NCBI GenBank assembly: GCA_010015655.1
Contig: ML976755.1
Span: 70,137 to 128,789 of the forward strand
Direction: 5' to 3'
DNA: 58,653 nucleotides
Source: Bimuria novae-zelandiae CBS 107.79
Lineage: Eukaryota; Ascomycota; Dothideomycetes; Pleosporales; Didymosphaeriaceae
Position numbers and translations under genes: made by a program. Position 1 is the stretch's first letter. Each line of letters begins with the position of its first letter. The notes beneath the pieces are model-generated. The model did not search any database and was not told the DNA's origin. It saw nothing but the letters and a program-made list of their open reading frames with translations. Positions 24,107-34,340 of the stretch are shown piece by piece.

Positions 24107-26100
24107 GTTGCGGATGCGTTAAACACCCGTAACGGACCTAATACCGCAGACATGCTTGCGCTCCCGCTACAAAGCGAGGTTTTGGTATAGAGAGAAAAGG
24201 ATGGATGGAATGGCCCGTACAAAATCGCTGCTATAGACGGCCATAACGTCACTGTCGACATGGTCAATGGCCCGACAACATTTCGGTCGACAGTTATCAA
24301 GCCGTACTATAGACTAGACCACCTCTAGAGTGACCCTAATGCGCCGCAGCAGTAGCACGCGTCACCTATAGATATAATAGTGCCGCTGGCAAAGCAACTA
24401 CGCAAAAGAGGCCACCTACCAGGATTAAGGAACAAGAGGAAGGCAAACGTTTATATTACTAAGAAGGAAGAGGCCAACCTTAAGCTCGCTATAAAGCTAC
24501 GTAATAATAGAGTTATTACAACACCTAGCGCACCCTTTAAGGCATCTAATAATTAAGAGATTAGTAACCTAGTAAGCCATAGAGTGTTTAAGTTTAAATA
24601 ATACAATTAGGAAGTACATAGCAGAATCTATATATTTAAGTCGCGTCTAGTGCAAGAAGTTAAAGGAAAGATAACTAAGCCCTACAAAAAATCCTGTCTT
24701 ATTATCTAAGGATACCAGGACTATAGTAAGGAGGCTATCTTAACGTAATTTCTAACTATTTAACGCTGTAGCTAGCGTGTGATTATAGCCCTGGCACCTA
24801 TGCTCGTATAACATGGGATAAATCTTGAGCTCCGCGACATAACGCAGGCATATCCACAGGCGCAGACAAATCTTAAGAGAATAATACTAGCACACCTCCC
24901 TACTGAGCTAGCACCTAGATATCCAGAGGGCACGCTGCTCTATGTGATTAAGCCGCTATATAGAATCGCGGAAGCAGGAGTCTATTGGTGGACAACGTAC
25001 CACAGACATCACTGTAAGGAACTAGACATGTCTACGTTAATATACGACCCATGCTTATTAGTAATAAATAGTAACGCAGATGACTTTGGCATGGTTAGTA
25101 TATAGACTAATAATACCCTTATACTTGGAACAGCTACATTCTTAGCGCATAAAGAGAAAATGCTCGAGAAGGCATAGTTTAGATTAAAGCTAAAGACTAT
25201 ACTAACACTAAACGCGCAACTAGACTTTAATAGCTATACACTTATAATAGATGCTAGTAACATAGATAACTACAAAGCAACCCTAAACCTTAAGCAGAAG
25301 GGACAAGGAGGAAAGATTAAGCTTATAGACATTAATACTTTTAATCGCGCGTAATAGTACACTAAATAGCGCGCCCGCGGGGCGTACATCGCATTAACAT
25401 GTTAACTAGAAGCGTCTTTTAACTTATCTATGGTAGCTTAAGCGCAGCAACCTTCTGATAAGGACATTAAGGCGCTTAATAAGCGCCTTAAATGGCAGAT
25501 AGAGAATCTTAATCGTGGACTACGCTATATACCTATCACCCTTATCGACGCTAAGCTAATGGTATTCGTGGACGGCTCCTTTGCTAATAATAAGGACCTT
25601 AGCTCGTAGCTAGGCTTTATACTTATGCTTATTAATAAGTCTATAGATGGTGATAATACCTTTACAATCTGCGGCAATATAATACACTATAGCTTAATAA
25701 AGTGTAAGCGTGTTACACGGAGCGTACTAGCCTCTAAGATCTACGGCATGGTTAACGGGTTCGACATAGGCATTGCTATTGCTACTACTCTACAGATAAT
25801 TATAGAGCGCCTTGGTCTGCCCGCAGTTCCCTTAGTTATTTGTACAGACTCGTACTCCCTATACGAGTGCCTTGTAAAGCTTGGGACAACTAAGGAAAAG
25901 CGCCTTATGATTGACATTATGGCACTGCGCCAGTCATACGAACGCCGCGAGATTATAGAGATCTGATAGATTAACGGCGAAGACAACCCTGCGGACGCTT
26001 TTACAAAGGCATCACCAAACCGCGCCCTGGAACGATTTGTTAATAGCAATAAGGTGACAGTCCGAGTTAAGGGCTGGGTGCAGAGGCCGATACTCTCTGC
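24107..26100 (+). pseudogene. Copia-3 reverse transcriptase and RNase H remnant
   Basis: RT text starts near 24770 (ITQAYPQAQTNLKR, the D of the first catalytic motif, and YVIKPLYRIAEAG). Near 25090-25125 the second catalytic motif reads GMVSIQTNNTLILG, where the family has TDD, so both aspartates are changed to N as G-to-A mutation would do. RNase H follows at about 25560-26060 with VFVDGSFANN, an open stretch at 25625-25966 ending YERREIIEI, and GEDNPADAFTKASPNRAL. Many stops are TAG/TAA. The tail runs into the purine-rich tract (aagaaagaaaag) just before the 3' LTR. Confidence 0.82.
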
Positions 26101-26137
26101 CTAGCGCATTTAATATTAAGAAAGAAAAGACTTCCAG

Positions 26138-26406
26138 TGTCGGATTAACAACTTTAATGGCCTTAGGCATGTTACAAGGAAGGTGCGTGTGCGGAGGAGC
26201 GAGTATTCTGTTAATAGTTATTAAGGCCTCTATCGTGTTGCGAAACACTATGTGTATGGAGCGAACCCCATATGGGACTAGCTTCCATACCCCGCGATAT
26301 ACTTCACTCCTCAGTAGATAGAACGAAAAAACAAGCATCAATCAACCCAATGTAACTCGTTATTAAGTATTTCCTTTTAGCACTAGTGCAACAAGTCCTC
26401 CCGACA
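26138..26406 (+). repeat. Copia-3 3' LTR
   Basis: 269 bp, beginning tgtcggattaacaac and ending ctcccgaca. It is followed by the tttcc duplication. Confidence 0.92.
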
Positions 26407-27239
26407 TTTCCCTCTATTAAGGGTAAAAAAAAATCTCCGCGTCTTATCTTATTTATATAGCTTCGTAGTTATTTTATTATCTACTTATAATCCTCTTACT
26501 ATTATAAACCTTTTACTAGTTCCGTTCTCGCGTGTCTAATTTTATGTCCTTGCTATAAATAGTTACTATAGTAGTGTATTCCCGCTAGTGCGTTTACTTA
26601 TTATTATATACATAAAATTGCTTCTTACTTAGCTTCTAAACCTTACTCTTGTAAGCTCTCTCTCTTTTCTTAGCTTAACTTTATGCGCTATAACGTTTTG
26701 CTTTTAACCTAGTCTTTCTTAACTTCGCGACCTAATTCCCCTTACTATTCTAATAAGATAGCTAGCTCTTTGCGTAATAGCTACGTAATAAGGACGCCTA
26801 AGCGTTAAAGGCATGCTACTAACTTTAATAATAAAATAAAAAAAGGCCCGTCCCCGTCGCGGTTACCTAGCTACTAACTTAAGAAGACTAAGCTCTCTTA
26901 AAATAAGAATACTATATCTAATACTAGCGTAATCCTTCTTAGCTAGCTTACTAAGAAGTTTAGTCCTTCTAAAGCTTACGAAGTAAGTTCTAGACCCTCT
27001 TTTATGCTTTTTCTACTTTTTCCTATCTTCTAACTTGCCTTCTTGCTTTTTTAACCTCCTTTCTAGTTCTTTATTAGCCTAGGTATACGCACTTGCTAAC
27101 TTAACAAGCTTAGCTTCTAAGGTCTAATCTTACTACGCGCGATAATTAAGTGCTAGTATATTAACTATGTTACCTATAAACGCATTTATTAGTAGGTGCT
27201 AGCAGGCAAGATAGTATCCTATAAGGAGTGCTATACCTA

Positions 27240-28230
27240 CAAGCTTACTAGCTGCACTAGACAAGTATACTTTAGTCTAACTTATTCTAGATAACTTTAG
27301 GGTATACTCTACTAACTCCTTCCCCTACCTAGATTTAGCCTGCCCTTAACAAAGTTAGCTATAAAAAATTTACTAATATTATAGTTATTAGTGCAGGCTA
27401 CCTTATAAACAAGATTTTAAAGAGTAGCTAGGAATAAAAGACCTTTCTTATTAACCTTAACGCGTTCTATTCTGCTCGTAAGGTTACTATTATTAATTAC
27501 TATACCTCCTTTAAGAGTAAGACTACTACTACTTTAGGCCCTATTACTTCTTTCTTTAAGGCTATTTAACTCTTAGAGCGCATCGCCGTCGCGGTTAAAA
27601 AGACTTCTAACCTTTTTTAAATTTATACTATTAACTTTAAAGCATTCTATTAAAAGTGTAAAAACCCTTTTATAAGTTCCTTTTAGATAACGAAGCTATC
27701 TTCTAAGGCTAACATTATATAGCTCTCTAATAAGTTTGTGGTGGTAGACAAGGGCATCGTAATAGATAGTCTTTAGATAATAGATAATATCCTCGCGGGA
27801 GCTAATATGCCTACTTAAGCCTACTAGGGCTTACGCTAGTGGCTTTAGGCTGTTATAATTAAGGAGTACCTAAGTAAGGAGGATAATACCTTCCCCGACC
27901 TTAGCAATATATTAAAGGGCGGAAAAGTAAACCTAAATATTATTAAAAAGGGTTTTACTATTCCTTTAGTAACTAAAGATACCCATTTTACCTAGTTCCT
28001 CTCTCCTTCTTGCTTTAGTTTGCTTCTAAGGCTTACTTTTTTTGTAAGGGTTATCCCTTACTACTATAGGAATTATTTAGTCCCCTTATTATCTCTAGTA
28101 GTTTTAAGGGTTTTTTAAGTTACTTTCTTGGAATTCCTTCTTAACTTCTTTCCCTAATACTTAATTTTATCCCCTAATAATATTGTTCCTACCCTTATCT
28201 TAGATACCTTTATCTAGCTAGGTTCTTTAG
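27240..28230 (+). pseudogene. Antisense open-looking frame behind Gypsy-2 pol
   Basis: On the + strand, opposite to Gypsy-2, one frame (in register with 27303) can be read for about 310 codons with stops that are all TAG or TAA. Readable pieces include KVSYKKFTNIIVISAGYLIN, VTIINYYTSFKSKTTT, FVVVDKGIVIDSL and NILKGGKVNLNIIKKGFTIP. I recognise no family. It lies between the chromodomain and the 3' LTR, where no standard Ty3/Gypsy gene sits. Since RIP also turns TGA into TAA, the lack of TGA is weak support; the main support is that one frame stays readable for so long. The limits are approximate. Confidence 0.35.
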
Positions 28231-28334
28231 CTTAGTAAGACAGGCATCGTAGAGCCTCCTTTAAGCCCTAATAGAAGCTAATTTAGGGGATATCGCGATA
28301 GAATCCCATTAAGAGTTTTCTATTATAATTTTAA

Positions 28335-31300
28335 TATAGCTTAGTAAACTTCTCTTAATAGTTTAACGTAGTAGCTTAGTTAAGGTTCCTATAAGGTTCC
28401 TAAGTTCTTTAAGAGTAGTTTTCTTACTATACTAAGTATTTTACCCTCTTACCTCTGCGGGACTAGCGTTCTTTATATATATTAACTATACTATACTCCT
28501 CTTCCCCCTCTTCTATTATAATTGCTTCGGGCTAGGCGTTATTAGTAGTTTAGCTAGGGAGAGGGTTTAATAAGGCTAACTTTAGCCTATCTACGTAGAA
28601 CCTTAGGTATATATTTAGCGGGACGTCTAGTTCTACTGCGTAAGAGTTTATTACTTTCTTTATAGTAAACTTTCCTTACTTTTAGTTAAGCTTCTTGCTT
28701 AAACGTTAGTTTTAAAGGTAGTCTTTATATTTTAGCCATATCTTATCTCCTTCTTTTAAAATTAGAGTATTTCTACGTTAATAGTTCGCTAGGCACTCTT
28801 ATTCTTATTAGGCTATTATTATTTTTACCTAGGCAAAGTTAAAAACTTTTTTAAACTTCTTTATTATTGCCTTCGTAGCCTTCTTTATATTAGTTCTAAG
28901 CTCTAAGGCTAATCTCCGTGCCCTAAAGTTCTTAACTAGTTTAACGTTCTAGCTATAAGATAAAAAAAATAGGCTAACTCCTGTTAATATAGCTTCTCGC
29001 CCTTTAGTAGCTATCTAGGCTATAAGAAGCCACTTTATCTAATCGTCTTATTACTAGTTATAATATACCCAGAGGTAGGCTTTAAGGATAGAGTTTATTC
29101 GTTCTATCTACCCGTCCGTCTCTAGGTGCTTTACTATAGACAGTCTTCGGTCGATACCTGCTTATTTATAGAGTGTAGTCTAAAATTCACTTATAAATTG
29201 TCCCCCGCGGTCTAATGTAATAGAGAAGGGGAAGAAGTAGTCTGCTATCTAGTATTAAAAGAACGCTATCGTAACTGTAGGTATATTAAAATTTAAAAGA
29301 CTAATAAACTTAGGATCCTTACTAAGTCTATTTATAATTACTATAATATTCGTGCAGCCATCGCTCTTAGGTAAAATAGTAATAAAGTCTATTATAATAT
29401 CCTTCTATCCTTATTTAGGTAATAATAAGGGCTTTAGCAGGCCTTATTTTGCTTCTCTCTATAGTTTAGTTCTTCTATAGATATTATAGTTCTTAATGTA
29501 CTACCTCACTTAGTTAAATATCCCTAGGAAGAAGTAGTCTTAAGTAAGAATCTTATAGATGTTTTCTTATTTTAAGTATTCTAAAGCTAGGGAACTATGC
29601 GCGACCACTATTAGCTTTATTTATAAAAGTTCTAATTCTAGTACCTATTATCTTAACCTATAGCGTAGGTACCCTTAGTTATTTATACTATATTCTAAGA
29701 TACTAATAGATAACTTCTACCTAGGTTCGAACTTCCTAAGCCTGTTCTTAATATAGACCTTTATTTTACTATACGCACTTTCTTTATCGCGTTTTACCTC
29801 TTACTATATAGTGTTAAAGTCTAGTTCGCGTTGCTTGGCAGGGCTATTACCTTCTTAAAGGGTTAATATAGGTAGTTTAAGGCGTGTTAGGTAAGCGAGC
29901 ACTAGGTTCTTGTCTATTTTAGTATAGTTAGGTTTTTTTATAGTAGTAGGTATTTAAGGGATAAAAGACTTTAAGCTATTTCTTTTAGTAGTCTTCTAAA
30001 GAAGCGTAAAGTGCCTTAACTTTAATTTATTATCTCCGCTATCCTTTAGTAGGTCTTAGTCCCTCTAGGAGAGGGCGTCCGCCCTAGAGTTTACTAACCC
30101 TAGTTTATATACGAATATTATATTAATATAGCTAAGTATATCTACCTACTAAACGTGTCGTTCGTCCAACCTTTGTTTAGTAGCGAAATACGTAAGGTTC
30201 TTATAATTAGTGTAGACCGTAAGGTGCTTTACTACTCGACATATATAGTCCTATTTGTCTACGTATTTAATAACTATAAGTATCTCTTTATTATAGATAG
30301 CGTAGTTATATTCTGCCAGGCTATTCTTCGCTAAGAAATAAGCCACTAGGCGTAGAATCCTAGTATTATTATACTAGGAGAAGCATTCCCTAGTTAACTA
30401 GCTAGAGGCGTCTACTTCTAGTACTAATTCTTATTTAGGATCGAAGTGGGCCAGCGCGGGGTCTATATAGAACGCTATCTTTAGGAAGTTAAATACGTGC
30501 TACTACTCTTATTCCTAGACAAATTCTACTCCTTTACTAGTAAGCTTTATAAGGGGGCTTACTATACGAGAAAAGTCTTATATAAATCTTTAATAAAAGT
30601 TCGCGAAGCCTATAAAGCTCTAAACTCTTTTTACTAAAGTTAGTAGCTCCTATTCTTAAATTACTTAAACTTTATCTAGGTTTATGCTTACGCCCTTGTT
30701 AACTTCTATAATAAATTTAAAGTACTTAATCTTTTTAATATAAAACTTAGATTTCTTAATATCTAAGTGCAGTCCTGCGGCCCCTAACTTTTAAATTATA
30801 GTACGTACTTTCTCTTTGTGATCTTTTTAGCTACTACTAGAGAAGATAAGAACGTTATCTATATACGCTAAGTAGTAGTTATTAAGGTGCTCCCTTAGCA
30901 CCTAGTTAATATACCGCTAAAACGTACTTAGCGCGTTAGCTAGGCTAAAAGGAACTACTAGCTACTTATAGAGACTAAATTAGGTTCTAAACGCTATTTT
31001 CTATTCCTTGCCTTTTATTATCTAAAGCTTATAAAAGGCTTAGATTACGTTAAGTTTACTAAACTATTTAGCCTTCGCGAGGAGCTAAAGGGTCTTACTA
31101 ATTAATAGTAAAAGGTACTAGTCCTTCTTTAAGATAGCGTTTAGGGCTTAATAATTAATATAGAAGTGTAGTCCTCTGCTAGATTTCTTAGTAAATAACA
31201 CTAAGGTAATAGCGCTAGACTTACTTACTTAAATAAAACCTTTATCTAAGTATTTAGTAAGCTTTTTCTAAAGGACGAGCAACTCTTCGCGAGACATATT

Positions 31301-31450
31301 AAATAGAGGGCTATAGGGGATCTTTAGGGTCTCGCTATCTTTTTCCACGAGAGGGATAAAAAGATCTACTCTAGGTCCATAGTGCGGGGGGAGCTTGTCA
31401 GCTTATTCTTTATAGAAAATACGCTATAAGTCCTTAAAAGCTTTAAGTAG
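28335..31450 (-). pseudogene. Gypsy-2 pol remnant (RT, RNase H, integrase, chromodomain)
   Basis: Read on the - strand from high to low coordinates. RT is at about 31330-30560, with INYQALNAI, AFYKLQIIKGKE and YIDNVLIFSS near 30840-30880 (family YIDDVLIYS, second D lost). RNase H is at about 30480-30060 with LVLEVDASS. The integrase zinc arm is near 29620-29460. The integrase core is at about 29420-29000 with IDFITILPKSDG, TLDRGGQFVSEF and a HLETDG.IERIN block that holds the catalytic glutamate. The C-terminal region is at about 28830-28560. The chromodomain at about 28510-28335 reads EYSIVNIYKER, KYLVQ.ENYS and EPYRNLNQ. Chromodomains direct such elements to heterochromatin. Stops throughout are TAG/TAA. 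Confidence 0.85.
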
Positions 31451-33572
31451 TAACTCTTGTGGGTTTACCTTCGGCTTGCGGGTTAACGCCTTCTATATAT
31501 TCTTTATTAATATAAAAAACATCTTAGCCCTGTTTTCCAGGCGTTAATTACGCTAATCTAAGGCTATAAAGGCTATAGCTAATACCCCTTAGGGCTTTAT
31601 TAATAGTTTCTTGCCTTCTTAGTTACGGATGCAGGTGCCTAAACTTTTAATTTAAATTAATTTTTTTGCTAGGGCTAGTTTAACCCTATTCTTCTTTATT
31701 TAGGTTAGGCTAAGGATTAGGTCGTACAACCTGTTGTTAGGTAAGACGTATAGCTATATTAATTCTATATAGCTATTAATATCTACTTCTAATTAGACTA
31801 CTTTACGTACGAAGAGTCGCATGCCTCTAATACTAATAACCTTTTATAGATAGGGTAGGTTCTTGCGCTGTAGGTGGGCTTTCGTTATAAGTTTTTTTAA
31901 TATAAATCTAAAGGTTAAATAACCTAAATTAATTATCGTTGATGTAAACATAATATTATTAATAAGTAAGTATACTATTATTAGTATTAAGTCTAGCTAT
32001 AGCCTTTAAAAGTTATTAAAATTTATCTTCTACCCTTTTCCTACTTCTGCCTCCTGGCGGCGACTATTACTAGGAGGACCTAGTTTTCTAAATTAGTAGA
32101 GGCTATATTAAACTCTTTATTAAAGGATCCTTTAATAGTAAGTATAGCAGCGTAAACTTATGCTAGCTTTATTATAGGTAAAAGTTTATACTGCTTTACG
32201 CGATGTCCCGTATCTCTATAATAGAAATAGAAACTATTCTTCTTATAAGTTTCTATTACCTCGCGCGACACCCACGTAGCTTGTTTCTAGGTGTTACTAG
32301 ACCTATGTCCTATAGCTCCGTCTATTACTTAGTGTCTTTTATCTTGGCTTCGTCGGCTAGACATCCTTTTAGGGTTAGCTTAGGTAGGTTCTTAATTTAT
32401 TTCGTCTGGCGCCCCGTTCTTGGCAGAAAACTTTAGTAACTATAATATATTTTAGAAGAGGTTTTCTTTAACCTTATTAACCCTCTTTTAGACCCCTTAT
32501 AGGTCCTAATTATTATCTATATTTACTATAACTATTTAGTCCTATAAGTCCTCGCGGAGGCTTTAAAGATATAAGTTCTTTAGGATCTCCTAACTATGCT
32601 CCTTGGCTTCTATAGCATAGTTATTAAAGTTAAGGTTAAAGTTACGAAGCTTCTAGTTCCCTTATTATATTATAAGTAAGTAGTTACGCGCAATTTCTTT
32701 CGCTAGGTAGTTATAAAAGTTATAGTCTAGTAGCTTTTAGAGGTTAGCTTTAATACACCTTAGATAGTAGTCTAAGTATATAATTCCCACCGTCGCTGCA
32801 CGTCCTATTAATTAACTAATAATATATCTAGGTATATTTCTAAGGCAGTCCTTATCCTCTAGGAGCTTATATTATATTACCATTTTAAAATAGTAGTAAT
32901 CTTATTATTTACTATTAAAGTAGGCTAGGTTAGGAATTTTAGGGCGGCGGCTTCTTCCTTAGTTTAAGACAAGCTTTACTATTAATCTCTCTAGTAGCTC
33001 TATCTATTAGTCTACTTCTAATAGCTAATTTATACCTCCTGTCTCTTAGGAGTATTATTATATTATTAGGGATTCTTAGCGCTCCCCTACTATTTCTTTA
33101 GTTAGTCCTCTTGCTTCTTGTGGCGGAGTCTAAAAGGTGTCTTAAAAGTTAATAAATGCTTTAACCTTACTTAAAAATTACTATATTTTATTCTTGTCGA
33201 CTCCTAATAGCTAAAGTTTAATTATAAATAGGAAGGCTATCCTTTTATTTCTTTAGCTATTACTCTTTTATAAGCTAATAGCTCGCTGCGCATAATTATT
33301 CGCGCTAAGATATAAACTTTTAGTAAAAGGTCCTATTTTTATTTCTATAACTTCTTTATTTAGTAAAGATAGTCTTGCTAGCATTAAGTATCTGTTAGGA
33401 CTCCTTCTTAATTACTCGCTAGGAAGGGTTTTATCTCCTTGTAGGTCTAGGCGTCGCCTTCGTAGTATTTATTTATATAAGTCCTTTAACTTCGTGTGCT
33501 GCTTCGTAGCTTTAGTCTATAGTTATATTGAAATCTACTTATCCCGCGACGGGTAAAAGTAATTAAATTTAA
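31450..33572 (-). pseudogene. Gypsy-2 gag and protease remnant
   Basis: The - strand region between the 5' LTR and RT is strongly decayed. Near 32195-32270 a zinc-knuckle-like sequence is visible, with FYYRDTGHRVKQYK (family form C..C...GH....C with the cysteines changed to Y by G-to-A mutation). A short + strand open frame at 32203-32436 in the same place is its shadow. Other parts read as charged helical text without motifs. Placement follows Ty3/Gypsy gene order. Confidence 0.55.
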
Positions 33573-33733
33573 TATAAAGGGCTAGGTGCTTAAGAAGCTA
33601 AAAGTGCTAAAAAAATACTTATAAATTTAATAAAGAGTCTAAAGTTAAGCTTTAGGCGTTAAACTTATATATCTGGGGTTCGCATAACCGAGGGTCAAGG
33701 ATCTAAGGCAACAACTGGGCGTAGCCCATTACA
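33573..33733 (-). repeat. Gypsy-2 5' LTR
   Basis: 161 bp, beginning tataaagggct (from tgtaagg) and ending ccattaca. It is followed by the taagc duplication at 33734-33738. Confidence 0.9.
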
Positions 33734-34340
33734 TAAGCTACTTAAGCGTAAGATAGATAGGATTAAGTTAGTATTATTTATTAAAGCAAAGTATAAGAAA
33801 AAGGGTAAAACTTTAAATTTTTAATATCCTTAGGAGAATTATAGTAAAGTAGTCTTTTAGTTACTAAGGAAGGTGAGGGAGGCACGTGTTCATTAATTAA
33901 TTAAAAAGTAAAAGGATAAGTAGTGGTAGCTTTAAAAAGTAAAGATAGTAAAGCTAAAAAAAGGTAGCTAAGCTATATAAGGTGAAAATCTAGTAGGAAA
34001 AGCGTGCTAACCGAGAGGTAGCTAAGGAGGTAAGGAAGAAAAAGAGTGTTAAAAAAGTAGCTTAGCGCACTGCCTAGAAGTCTGTCCGTAACGCTAAAAA
34101 AGCTCTCTAACTAACCTAGAAGGGTAAGAGAAAGGCCGCTTAGCCATTTCTATAAGGTAGAAAGCGTTAAAAACGTAGTATTAATACTATAGATATTAGG
34201 GAGGCCTTAAAGGACGCATTTACTAGTCTAGCTAAATCTATACGCAGCGACCGCAATATTAAGCTTCTAAATAAATTTAAATAGTATAAATTAATTATAA
34301 GAATTAATATAGTACTATTTTAAAAAATCTTATAATAATA
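33734..34340 (+). pseudogene. Decayed transposase-like C-terminus interrupted by Gypsy-2
   Basis: The + strand carries an AT-rich frame with TAG/TAA stops whose product is extremely basic and alanine/lysine-rich: EKRANREVAKEVRKKKSVKK near 33995-34055, then LTQKGKRKAA near 34110-34140. This composition, with the KGKRKA signature, resembles the C-terminal tail of Fot1/pogo-type fungal transposases. The upstream part is probably at 19819-20022, displaced by Gypsy-2. It is the oldest layer of the nest. It could instead be another basic chromatin protein fragment. Confidence 0.45.

Larger units (their letters stand above)
20196..26406 (+). mobile_element. Copia-3, Ty1/Copia element in Gypsy-2
   Basis: 6211 bp, + strand, with 269-bp LTRs at 20196-20464 and 26138-26406 that are nearly identical. 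The perfect target duplication tttcc lies at 20191-20195 and 26407-26411. Gag, zinc knuckle, protease, integrase, RT and RNase H follow in Copia order. RIP-type stops are dense in gag, RT and RNase H but almost absent from about 22860 to 24106, where protease and integrase remain open. It is unrelated in sequence to Copia-1 and Copia-2 and belongs to the fungal Copia group with the CFVC...EGCW zinc knuckle. Confidence 0.93.
20023..33733 (-). mobile_element. Gypsy-2, Ty3/Gypsy chromovirus with nested Copia-3
   Basis: Two 161-bp LTRs (20023-20183, 33573-33733) and a perfect taagc duplication (20018-20022, 33734-33738) delimit this element. It reads on the - strand: gag near 33500-31900, then protease, RT, integrase and a chromodomain at about 28335-28510. 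A pyrimidine-rich tract after the left LTR (cctcctttccctc once Copia-3 is removed) is the polypurine tract seen from the other strand, which confirms orientation. Copia-3 inserted exactly there. Without Copia-3 the element is about 7.5 kb. About 2 kb between chromodomain and 3' LTR is extra to a standard chromovirus and holds a + strand open-looking frame. All frames are broken by RIP-type stops. Confidence 0.92.

Noticed and set aside
20145..26341. The same 84-109-codon frame on the - strand in both Copia-3 LTRs
   Set aside because: It exists twice because LTRs are copies. It has no domain and crosses LTR boundaries differently at each end, so it is probably chance.
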